From the NCBI RefSeq assembly GCF_000425125.1, contig NZ_KE384306.1, forward strand, positions 1,024,356 to 1,088,355: DNA of 64,000 nucleotides, read 5' to 3'. A program made the position numbers and the translations under genes. Source of the stretch: Paenibacillus taiwanensis DSM 18679. GTDB taxonomy: Bacteria; Bacillota; Bacilli; Paenibacillales; Paenibacillaceae. The notes beneath the pieces are model-generated. The model had not been told where the DNA came from. It saw nothing but the letters and a program-made list of their open reading frames with translations, and searched no databases. Below are positions 1 to 9,022 of the stretch, piece by piece (position 1 is the first letter of the stretch; every line of letters starts with the position of its first letter).

Positions 1-18
1 ACACATAACGATAACAAA

Positions 19-37
19 AGGAACGAACACCGTTCCT
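19..37 (+). promoter_or_regulatory. Hairpin upstream of uvrA-like gene
   Basis: Inverted repeat AGGAACG / CGTTCCT with a 5-nt loop, followed by an A/T-rich run, 40 bp before the UvrA-like gene. It could be the terminator of a gene left of the window, a repressor operator, or an attenuator. The sequence does not decide between these. Confidence 0.4.
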
Positions 38-77
38 ATTTTATACATATGAACAAAATACTAAGGGGGGATTATAC

Positions 78-2333
78 ATGAGTGAGTCTAAGCAGGAATA
101 TATCGTCATTTCGGCGGCTAGAGAAAATAACCTCAAAAACGTATCCTTGCGTATTCCTAAACGAAAGATTACGATTTTCACCGGGGTGTCCGGCTCAGGC
201 AAGTCCTCGATCGTTTTTGATACGATTGCCGCAGAGTCCACACGTTTACTAAATGAGAATTTTAGTATGTTCGTACGTAATTTCTTACCTCGTTATCCAC
301 AACCAGATGCGGACGCGATTGAGAACCTAAGTATGGCTGTTATTGTGGACCAAAAGCGGCTAGGCGGCGGCTCCCATTCTACGATGGGGACAATTACTGA
401 TATTTCGCCCATTCTTCGATTGTTGTTCTCCCGAGTGGGACAGCCATATGTTGGACATACGAATATGTTTTCGTTTAACGATCCGCAAGGGATGTGTCCC
501 GAGTGCAGCGGAATCGGCCGAAAGCTAGCCGTTGACATGAAGAAGGCAATAGACCCATCAAAGTCGTTAAACGAAGGGGCAATTATGCTGCCGGATTATA
601 CGGTAGGCAGTTGGGATTGGAATATTATTGTACAGTCAGGTGACTATGATCTGGACAAGAAGTTAAGCGATTATACGACTGAGGAACTGGAGCACTTGTT
701 GTACAGCAAAGCTAGAAAAGTGAAGATGGACTTTGCAGGCAAGGCAACTAATATTACAGTTGAAGGTGTCTTTGAGAAGTTCTCGAACAAATACATTAAG
801 CAGGATGTAAAGGCGAAGTCTGAGCGTACGCAAAAAGCGGTCGCGCCGTACATCACCGAAGGTTCATGCTCCAGCTGCCACGGGGCAAGACTTTGTCAAG
901 AGGCACTTAGTTGCAAAGTCAATGGCTTCAACATTGCAGAAATGTCTGCGATGGAGGTCGGACAGCTCATTCGAGTGATTCGGGAAATAGACGATGCTGT
1001 CGCCGCGCCAATCTTGAAGTCACTGTCAGAGCGGTTGCAGCATCTGGTGGACATCGGACTTGATTATTTAACACTGGATCGCGAAACGGATACGTTGTCA
1101 GGCGGCGAGTCGCAGCGTGTCAAAATGGTAAAACATTTGAGCGGCAGTCTAGTTGATGTTACGTATATTTTTGATGAGCCTAGTGTTGGTTTGCATCCCC
1201 GCGACGTGCACCGATTAAATGAGCTGCTTCAGAAGTTGAGGGATAAAGGGAATACCGTCATTGTCGTTGAGCACGATCCTGATGTGATCAAGGTGGCTGA
1301 TCACATCGTTGACGTGGGGCCCCGCGCTGGCAGTCGAGGTGGTACGATCGTATATGAAGGCAGCTATGAAGGACTGCTCGAGGCAGAAACATTAACAGGC
1401 ACGCATATGAAGCGGCCGCTGCTACTAAAACAAGATTGCAGATTGCCATCCGGCAAGCTGACGATCGAGAATGCTACACTGCATAACCTGCAAAATGTGA
1501 GCGTCAATATTCCAACCGGAGTGCTTACTTTAGTGACAGGTGTTGCAGGTTCAGGCAAAAGTACGTTGATTAACGAAGTGTTTCTCAGTCAGCATCCAGA
1601 TGCGATTGTTATTGACCAATCGGCAATAGGGGTATCCACACGTTCAAATCCGGCCACTTACACAGGCATTATGGATGATGTACGCAAGGCGTTTGCTTCC
1701 GCCAATAAGGTTAGTCAAGGTTTGTTCAGCTTTAATTCAAAGGGTGCATGTGCGAATTGCCAAGGTTTAGGAGTGGTGTATACTGACCTTGCATTCCTTG
1801 ATAGTGTGAAGCTTCCATGTGAAGTATGCGAAGGCAGACGTTTTAAGGAAGAGGTGCTTGAGTACAAGCTGCATGGCAGATCCATTGCCGATGTGCTGGA
1901 GATGACAATAGAGCAGGCATTGGAATTTTTCCAGCTTAAAGAAGTTGTTCGCAAGCTTCAAGCGTTGTGTGATGTGGGGTTAGACTATATTACGCTCGGT
2001 CAGCCACTTAGCACGTTATCGGGTGGGGAATGCCAACGCATCAAACTGGCCAGTGAGCTGCATAAGAAGGGCAGCATTTATGTGATGGACGAGCCGACGA
2101 CTGGTCTGCATATGTCAGATATCGGTCATCTGCTGGAGATCATGAACCGTCTCGTAGATGCTGGCAATACGGTGATCGTGATCGAACACAACCTTGAGGT
2201 GATCAGCCAAGCGGATTGGATTATCGATATGGGACCAGATGGAGGCAGTAAGGGAGGGCAAGTGGTATTCGAAGGTACACCTGCGCAAATCATCGGTACG
2301 GAGCATTCGATAACAGGAAAATATATGCTGTGA
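78..2333 (+). CDS. UvrA-like ABC ATPase (short form)
   Basis: A 751-residue protein with two ABC ATPase modules of the UvrA type. Walker A GVSGSGKSS lies at residues 36-44 and a second, GVAGSGKST, near 488; signatures LSGGESQR and LSGGECQR lie near 340 and 648. Cys pairs CPEC (~141), CSSC (~265), CANC (~558) and CEVC (~583) fit zinc modules. Housekeeping UvrA is about 940-960 residues, so this is a short paralogue. Short UvrA-like proteins in this family include self-resistance proteins that act on DNA-bound drugs (family knowledge); a role in ordinary excision repair is less likely. The ATG follows AAGGGGGG at good spacing. It appears to be a single-gene unit: a hairpin terminator follows and the next gene is convergent. 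Confidence 0.9.
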   Translation: MSESKQEYIVISAARENNLKNVSLRIPKRKITIFTGVSGSGKSSIVFDTIAAESTRLLNENFSMFVRNFLPRYPQPDADAIENLSMAVIVDQKRLGGGSHSTMGTITDISPILRLLFSRVGQPYVGHTNMFSFNDPQGMCPECSGIGRKLAVDMKKAIDPSKSLNEGAIMLPDYTVGSWDWNIIVQSGDYDLDKKLSDYTTEELEHLLYSKARKVKMDFAGKATNITVEGVFEKFSNKYIKQDVKAKSERTQKAVAPYITEGSCSSCHGARLCQEALSCKVNGFNIAEMSAMEVGQLIRVIREIDDAVAAPILKSLSERLQHLVDIGLDYLTLDRETDTLSGGESQRVKMVKHLSGSLVDVTYIFDEPSVGLHPRDVHRLNELLQKLRDKGNTVIVVEHDPDVIKVADHIVDVGPRAGSRGGTIVYEGSYEGLLEAETLTGTHMKRPLLLKQDCRLPSGKLTIENATLHNLQNVSVNIPTGVLTLVTGVAGSGKSTLINEVFLSQHPDAIVIDQSAIGVSTRSNPATYTGIMDDVRKAFASANKVSQGLFSFNSKGACANCQGLGVVYTDLAFLDSVKLPCEVCEGRRFKEEVLEYKLHGRSIADVLEMTIEQALEFFQLKEVVRKLQALCDVGLDYITLGQPLSTLSGGECQRIKLASELHKKGSIYVMDEPTTGLHMSDIGHLLEIMNRLVDAGNTVIVIEHNLEVISQADWIIDMGPDGGSKGGQVVFEGTPAQIIGTEHSITGKYML

Positions 2334-2432
2334 GTCAAGGCATAACTTGTCCACCTAGCCATATCCGATTAACCTAACAATCTGAAGCAGGATGGATCGG
2401 TCTTGAAAGCCCCAATTTAACAATACACTATC

Positions 2433-2461
2433 AAAGGCTGCCAGCAGTAACGGCAGCCTTT
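2433..2461. terminator. Bidirectional hairpin terminator
   Basis: Perfect 10-bp stem AAAGGCTGCC / GGCAGCCTTT with a 9-nt loop between two convergent genes. The A and T ends of the stem make it usable in both directions, although the T-tract is short. Confidence 0.75.
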
Positions 2462-2487
2462 CGTTGTTTCAAGGCGGTAACTGATAT

Positions 2488-3405
<918 letters not shown>

Positions 3406-3641
3406 CAACATCACCCTTTACATATGGTAGGCTTCTTGACCATCATATGCATACGAGGCAAGGGCTGTTCCAGAATACTCCCAACACAGCACAGCCGAAG
3501 AACTTTGCAAGTACAACTCTATGAAGGACACAGCTACTACATAAATTTAACGGATCTCGACATTTTGTTGTGAGCACCGAACCTTTTTTCGATAGAACGA
3601 CAATATAGTGTGTAAGCTGGTTACGCAGGAGGGCCCTCTGA

Positions 3642-4217
3642 ATGGACAATGAAAATATGTACCAACTACTTTTACAGATGAAAGCTGGTGATCAGCAGGC
3701 GTTTCATACGGTGTATGATGCCACCTATCAGGACGTTTACCGAACAGTCTGCTTTCTGGTAGACCATCAGCAAGACCGGGAAGATGTGATGAATGAGATC
3801 TATATGCAAATGTGGACTTCACTTGCTAACTATGATCCGAATCGTCCATTCCATTTTTGGCTAAACGGCTTGGTCATCCGTCAAGTACAGCGATTTCGGG
3901 TCAAAGGCTGGAGAAGGTTTCGCATTTTTGAACGTGCCCGCGGCTTCTCTCGTGAAGAGTCTCATTGGGATCAACCTACAGTACTAATGGATGGGACAAA
4001 CCAACTGATATCGCAGTCTATACGAAAATTGACCGACAAGCAGCGGACAGTCATTATTTTACGCTTTTTTCAAGACTATACGCTTGAAGAAATAGCGACC
4101 TTGCTTGATATTCCGCTCGGTACGGTCAAGTCCAGATATCATGCTGGCCTTCAAGCACTTCGAAAAAGCTTAGGGGATCTCCCCCCGGAAAGGATGGACA
4201 TGATCCATGAGTATTGA
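3642..4217 (+). CDS. RNA polymerase sigma-70 family factor (ECF-like)
   Basis: A 191-residue sigma factor. Region 2 covers about residues 15-85 (DREDVMNEIYMQMW) and region 4 about 125-180 (helix-turn-helix in DYTLEEIATLLDIPLGTVKS). The length fits extracytoplasmic-function sigma factors. The ATG is preceded by GGAGGG 8 nt upstream. Its end overlaps the next gene by 11 bp, so the two are translationally coupled and the partner is probably its anti-sigma factor. The regulon cannot be read from the window. Confidence 0.88.
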   Translation: MDNENMYQLLLQMKAGDQQAFHTVYDATYQDVYRTVCFLVDHQQDREDVMNEIYMQMWTSLANYDPNRPFHFWLNGLVIRQVQRFRVKGWRRFRIFERARGFSREESHWDQPTVLMDGTNQLISQSIRKLTDKQRTVIILRFFQDYTLEEIATLLDIPLGTVKSRYHAGLQALRKSLGDLPPERMDMIHEY

Positions 4218-5280
4218 GCATAAAATCCGTGAACATTTGCACAACGAAGCAGAAACGATAACGTGCCCACCAGCCATTTCCAAACGAATCGAACAGTCTT
4301 ACTCTCAATATGTGAACCCGAAAAGGAGCGAACAAACGATGAAAAAACGATTAATTGCTAGCTTAGTTGCCACTGCTATTTTGATTCCAACCGCAGCCTT
4401 TGCGGCTCCTGCCTTAATTGATATGTTTACAAGAACACCAATGACTGCTGATCAAGTTAAGGTAGATAAGTTGGGCAGGGCAACACTAGAGAAGTTGTAT
4501 AACGCACTACCAGAAACGAGATCGTTTGAGATTATCGATGCTAGTTACCTTGGAGATCCTAACGATCCAACACGCACGACGATTCAACAAAGCATCGTAT
4601 TGCAGGAAAAGGGAGGGACAGAAAAAAGAATTACTCTTCATGCTAACGGGATTACAGGTGAGGTCGAAGACCTGACTCAAGAGAACTGGGAGCCTAAGCA
4701 GAAACCTCTTCATACGTTAACCGAACAGGAAATCAAAGCAAAGGTAGATTATATCATTGATAAAATGTATAGCAACATCAAAGACTTCGAGGTTACTCTG
4801 GAGCAAATGGACAATCAACATGAAAAAACATGGATGTTAAATTACACGAAAAAGGGATCAGAAACACCTATTTACCAAGTATTTGTGTATGGCAACGCAA
4901 TTAGTCTTTCGCACATAGGAGGTAGTAAGTCTACTCCACCAAGCATTACAGTAGAAGGTTTGTTCTCTTTAAATGGGAAGCCTGATTATACGGCGGATTC
5001 CTTTTTAAACGATGAAAAACTATTCGCTTTACTCCAAATAAGCCCGACAGTATTAAAGCAAGAATTAGCAAAAGGTCGATCTGTTGTGGAAATTGCAGCA
5101 TCTAAAAATGTGACTAAACAACAAGTGATAGATGTGATAGCAAGAACACAGGCTGAAAACCAATATAAAGCTGATTCTAATGGTGAAAAAGCAAGTGAGT
5201 CTTTAATAAAACAATTTATGAAAGCAGTAGAACCAAAAGTATTAGCCGTCATTGAACATAAGACAGAAACCGAGTGGTAG
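4207..5280 (+). CDS. Membrane-anchored probable anti-sigma protein
   Basis: A 357-residue protein. It has a short cytoplasmic N-terminus (about 45 residues), one membrane segment at about 48-70 (RLIASLVATAILIPTAAFAA), and a large outer domain. The coupled position after an ECF-like sigma gene supports an anti-sigma role; no Cys/His zinc anti-sigma motif is visible, so this is inference from context. Near the C-terminus (about residues 280-310) is a helical segment (LAKGRSVVEIAASKNVTKQQ) of a type seen in several secreted Bacillota proteins. An internal ATG at 4339 with a good site could give a shorter signal-peptide form. Confidence 0.65.
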   Translation: MSIEHKIREHLHNEAETITCPPAISKRIEQSYSQYVNPKRSEQTMKKRLIASLVATAILIPTAAFAAPALIDMFTRTPMTADQVKVDKLGRATLEKLYNALPETRSFEIIDASYLGDPNDPTRTTIQQSIVLQEKGGTEKRITLHANGITGEVEDLTQENWEPKQKPLHTLTEQEIKAKVDYIIDKMYSNIKDFEVTLEQMDNQHEKTWMLNYTKKGSETPIYQVFVYGNAISLSHIGGSKSTPPSITVEGLFSLNGKPDYTADSFLNDEKLFALLQISPTVLKQELAKGRSVVEIAASKNVTKQQVIDVIARTQAENQYKADSNGEKASESLIKQFMKAVEPKVLAVIEHKTETEW

Positions 5281-5305
5281 AAAGAAGAAGTTAAAGGAAA
5301 TAAGT

Positions 5306-5344
5306 GGCCGATATCCTGAGTGAACAGGATATCGGCCTTTTTTA
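5306..5344 (+). terminator. Rho-independent terminator
   Basis: Perfect 13-bp stem GGCCGATATCCTG / CAGGATATCGGCC, 6-nt loop, followed by seven T residues. It closes the sigma/anti-sigma unit. Confidence 0.95.
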
Positions 5345-5542
5345 TGATTAAAGTGGTGCAATCATTCGTCATACTGGGCTTTTAACGTATTTTAAGAACT
5401 TACTTATACTTATCTGTTAATTGCGTAAGGCCATTTACCCGTATATTCCCGTGGATTTGATTAATGCTACACAAATCGTTAACATTAATAAATGATGCCA
5501 TGAACATTGTAGACATCAGTAAGAATAGAGGCGGAGAATACT

Positions 5543-6241
5543 ATGCATAATGCCAAAATACTCATTATTGAAGATGATATAGCGATTGCTGATTTGCTTT
5601 CGTATAGCCTTACCAAGGAAGGCTTTCAGACACGATCAGCCTCAAGCGGGGCAACGGGAATGATCGAACTACAGCAATTTCAGCCTGATCTTTTGCTGCT
5701 TGACTGGATGTTGCCAGACCAAAGTGGGCTGGATATTTGCAAAAAGGTAACGGCAAGCTGTAACATACCGATTCTTATGATTACTGCGAAGTCCGATATT
5801 ACGGATAAAATATTAGGCCTTGAAATTGGCGCAGACGATTATATAACGAAGCCGTTCGACCTGCGTGAAGTTGTTGCTAGAATCCGGACGATTCTTCGCC
5901 GAATGGAGCAAGTAAATCAAGGAGTTCCAAACGGTGTAGATCAAGAAGTGATCCGTTTTCGCAACATTGAAATCAATGTTAACGAGCGGAGTGTGAAACA
6001 AAATAATCAAACTGTTGAACTCACCCCTAAAGAATATGATCTGCTTATGACACTCGTCAGAAATCCAGGGAGAACCTTTACGCGTTCTGAATTACTTGAC
6101 GTAGTATGGGGATATCATTATGCAGGGGATACCCGCACAGTTGATACGCATATCCAACGACTTCGTAAAAAGCTTGAAGGAACGGAATGTATTGCAACGG
6201 TATTCGGAATCGGATACAAGTTCAAGAAAACAGGTGATTAA
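5543..6241 (+). CDS. OmpR/PhoB-family response regulator
   Basis: A 232-residue response regulator. The receiver domain (1-118) has acidic residues EDD at 10-12, the phospho-acceptor Asp54 in LLLDWMLPD and Lys103 in TKPFD. A winged-helix DNA-binding domain fills about 133-230 (LTPKEYDLLMTLVRNPGR). The sensor kinase gene starts 2 bp after its stop, so the pair forms one operon with the following lipoprotein. Whether the lipoprotein modulates the kinase is an inference from position. Confidence 0.95.
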   Translation: MHNAKILIIEDDIAIADLLSYSLTKEGFQTRSASSGATGMIELQQFQPDLLLLDWMLPDQSGLDICKKVTASCNIPILMITAKSDITDKILGLEIGADDYITKPFDLREVVARIRTILRRMEQVNQGVPNGVDQEVIRFRNIEINVNERSVKQNNQTVELTPKEYDLLMTLVRNPGRTFTRSELLDVVWGYHYAGDTRTVDTHIQRLRKKLEGTECIATVFGIGYKFKKTGD

Positions 6242-6243
6242 GC

Positions 6244-7713
6244 ATGATACGCAGAATCAGCCTTAAATTTCTGCTCGGACTTCTTTTAATCTTCTCCATT
6301 TCTTTTGTCGTGTTAAATCAGACGGTGAAGGAGTTCATCCGAACAAGTAATCAAAATCTGATTACGACAGAGTTGATCGGGCTGAAAAACAACAGTAACG
6401 TTTACGTGCGACAAACGTTCCTGATTAATCATTTTTCAAATAATGAACTTTATTTCGGGGAGATGGCTGAGGAACTAGGGAACAATTTGAATCACGCGAC
6501 AGGGAACGATGTTGGCGTATATACTGTGCAGGGTGATTTGCTGTTTGCTTCGGACAAAGCGGCATTTTTGCAGCAGGAGAAACACGATTTAGATGAAGCA
6601 ATTGACGGCAAAACGGCTTATAACATTCGTTCAGATGAAAATCAAACATCGGTTATGTTTTCTTATCCCGTTGTCATCGACGGGTCAAAGGTCGGCCTTT
6701 TGCGATTTTCAAAAGATTTCACCCTGTTGTATCAACAAAGTAATCGCATTCTGGATATTACACTTTACATTACATTGGCGATTTTCGCGGTAGCTTTTCT
6801 GTTTTCATACATATTATCGAGACATATTACGCTCCCGCTTGGCAAACTTGCCCGAGCTTCCGCTGAAGTTAAAAATGGAAATTTGGACGTTCGTATCCGG
6901 TTTAAAAGAAAAGATGAAATCGGCCGGTTGGCTGAAACCTTTAATGACATGCTGGATCAGATCGGCCAGCAAATGAACATCATCCGAAAAGATAGAGACC
7001 AACTTAAAGAGCTGCATGAGCAGGAAAAACGTTTTTTCGACAACATTACCCATGAGCTCAAAACCCCATTAACCTCAATTCTGGGGTATGCGGAGTTAAT
7101 CAAATCCAATGGAGATCGTGATCCAGCGTTTTTTGAAAAAGGTACGAATCACATTATCGAAGAGAGCAAGCGCCTACACACGATGGTATTAAAGCTGCTT
7201 GAGGTGTCGCGTCGTCAAGCACCGAATGACGATTTGGAAGAAATTGAAGCAGGAGTTGTCCTTCGGGATGTTTGTGAATCGATGGCCATTCGTGCAGGAC
7301 GATATAAAAAAAGCATTGCCGTACATTTAGAGAACAACTTATACGTGCTGGCCGCTCAAGACAGAGTGCGTCAACTCTTTATTAACTTGCTGGACAATGC
7401 TATCAAATACAGTTGGGCTTTCTCCGAAATAACGGTAAAGGGTAGTCAGACCAATGGGAAAATACAGTTCACGATTGACAATAAAAGTGATCCTATTGAT
7501 GCGGATCATTTGTCTAAACTGTTTGAACCATTCTACTTGGTTCACTCCAAACATTCGGAAAAGGGCAGTGTTGGACTGGGGTTAAGTATCGTAAAGTCCA
7601 TTGTTGATGAATTGGGAGGCTCGATCTCGATCATAAGTCAGGACAATCATACCGTTGTTACCGTGGAATTTAATAGTGTGCCATTGACTAAGGGAGTGAG
7701 CTCTCATGACTAA
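6244..7713 (+). CDS. Sensor histidine kinase
   Basis: A 489-residue membrane kinase. TM1 is at about 8-27, an outer sensor region follows to about 168, and TM2 is at about 170-192. Next come a HAMP linker (to about 245), a HisKA domain with the phospho-His near residue 270 (NITHELKTPLTSILGYAE), and an ATPase domain with N-box NLLDNAIKYS and G-box VGLGLSIVKS. It partners the response regulator just upstream. The signal sensed is unknown. It overlaps the next gene by 8 bp. Confidence 0.95.
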   Translation: MIRRISLKFLLGLLLIFSISFVVLNQTVKEFIRTSNQNLITTELIGLKNNSNVYVRQTFLINHFSNNELYFGEMAEELGNNLNHATGNDVGVYTVQGDLLFASDKAAFLQQEKHDLDEAIDGKTAYNIRSDENQTSVMFSYPVVIDGSKVGLLRFSKDFTLLYQQSNRILDITLYITLAIFAVAFLFSYILSRHITLPLGKLARASAEVKNGNLDVRIRFKRKDEIGRLAETFNDMLDQIGQQMNIIRKDRDQLKELHEQEKRFFDNITHELKTPLTSILGYAELIKSNGDRDPAFFEKGTNHIIEESKRLHTMVLKLLEVSRRQAPNDDLEEIEAGVVLRDVCESMAIRAGRYKKSIAVHLENNLYVLAAQDRVRQLFINLLDNAIKYSWAFSEITVKGSQTNGKIQFTIDNKSDPIDADHLSKLFEPFYLVHSKHSEKGSVGLGLSIVKSIVDELGGSISIISQDNHTVVTVEFNSVPLTKGVSSHD

Positions 7714-8845
7714 TACAAAGTGTGGATGGGGGGTAGGCATTCATTTGCTGATCCTAGTTCTGCTGTCAGGCTGTAGTGCCGGATTACAAAGCGAAACCAT
7801 TGTAATAACCGACAGCGACGAGATGGGACAAACACTACAGGATACAAGTCCGGTTCAGGTCAAAAAGATTTATCGTCTGCCAGAAGAAAATGCGGATACG
7901 GTACAATGGCTGGGCTGGTCCTCAAGCGATTCAATTGTTGGTACATTCAAAGCTGCGGACTTGCCTGAGCGTTATATGTTCAAACGGTTGATTTACCCGT
8001 TTGAACAAGGTGAAAGCATGACAGGAATTAACATGAATACTTCCCGAATATCACTCTCCCCGGACGGTAAACATGTCGCTGAAATGATCATGAGCAGAAA
8101 AGAAGCAAGCTTGAACGTTATTTCATTAAAGGATATTAAAAAAACAGAGATAGACAGGTTCAGTGCCAGCAATCAGCAGTTTTTGCAGGACATGTCCTGG
8201 TCAGACAACAGCCAATATATAAGTTGTTTAATGCTGGACCCAGTGGATAACAGCAAGAGCAGCCTGCGGGTATTTAACACGAAATCCGGGAAATTCCAAC
8301 GTTTTACATTAAACGAATTCGGGCAAGGCGACTCACTACTTAACGTTTACGTATCTAATGATGGACGAAGCGCATTGATTACGATGTATGCATCCGATAT
8401 ACGCAAGAAAACCATCGTGCTCGGCAAACTGGTAGATGATCAATTTGAAACCAAATACAAGCGGCTAATTGGTGAAAATCAGGTTACATGGATTGGGGAT
8501 GATCAGTTTGCTTTTTTGGGAAGGGACGGCACACTGTACGAATACGATTTGCGAAACGGCGAGCTTTCGGTCATTTTGGAAAAAGTGTATGCTTATGAAT
8601 TTTCTCAGGACAAAAAAATTATTGCTTATTCGCTGCAAGATGAAGATGTTGTCTATGTGGGCAAAATGCAAGGGAGAAATGTGCTGTACAACAAGCCTGT
8701 TTACCACGGTATTATCCCGATGAATATGAAATGGAATTCAGAAAATACAAGACTGTTCATTCAAGGGCTCAAAGCATTTGCGAATCTGAATAACGTTCAA
8801 AATGACTACTCAAAAGGCCCTTCACTCATCATTGAGCTTGAATAG
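7706..8845 (+). CDS. Lipoprotein with beta-propeller-like repeats
   Basis: A 379-residue lipoprotein with signal peptide and lipobox LLSGC (Cys23). The mature part contains repeated stretches such as SLSPDGKHVAEM, MSWSDNSQYIS and VSNDGRSALIT, which look like WD40/TolB-type propeller blades. It overlaps the kinase gene by 8 bp and is followed by a terminator, so it is the last gene of the two-component operon. A role as an accessory sensor or a target is inferred only from this position. Confidence 0.75.
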   Translation: MTNTKCGWGVGIHLLILVLLSGCSAGLQSETIVITDSDEMGQTLQDTSPVQVKKIYRLPEENADTVQWLGWSSSDSIVGTFKAADLPERYMFKRLIYPFEQGESMTGINMNTSRISLSPDGKHVAEMIMSRKEASLNVISLKDIKKTEIDRFSASNQQFLQDMSWSDNSQYISCLMLDPVDNSKSSLRVFNTKSGKFQRFTLNEFGQGDSLLNVYVSNDGRSALITMYASDIRKKTIVLGKLVDDQFETKYKRLIGENQVTWIGDDQFAFLGRDGTLYEYDLRNGELSVILEKVYAYEFSQDKKIIAYSLQDEDVVYVGKMQGRNVLYNKPVYHGIIPMNMKWNSENTRLFIQGLKAFANLNNVQNDYSKGPSLIIELE

Positions 8846-8857
8846 CGTGACTTCGTG

Positions 8858-8905
8858 AACCACCCCTGATACGGAAATAATCCGTAACAGAGGTGGTTTT
8901 TTTTT
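8858..8905 (+). terminator. Rho-independent terminator
   Basis: Outer stem AACCACC / GGTGGTT enclosing an inner stem ACGGA / TCCGT, then a T-run of about eleven. It closes the two-component/lipoprotein operon. Confidence 0.92.
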
Positions 8906-8926
8906 GTTTACAAGCGCGTGTCGGCT

Positions 8927-8980
8927 GTGACAACTTGTTTACATCTTGATCAAACTTTGGCGACATCTTCTGATTATAGT
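8927..8980 (+). promoter_or_regulatory. Promoter block shared with the unit at 17 kb
   Basis: 54 bp beginning GTGACAACTTGTTTACA and ending in TATAGT, 42 bp upstream of the acyltransferase gene. Compared without gaps with the complement of 17263-17316 it matches at 42 of 54 positions by hand count. The TATAGT end fits a -10 element, and the conserved part upstream fits a regulator site. No regulator is identified. Confidence 0.6.
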
Positions 8981-9022
8981 AATGAAATGAGATATAGCCC
9001 AAATACAGACAAGGAATGAAAC

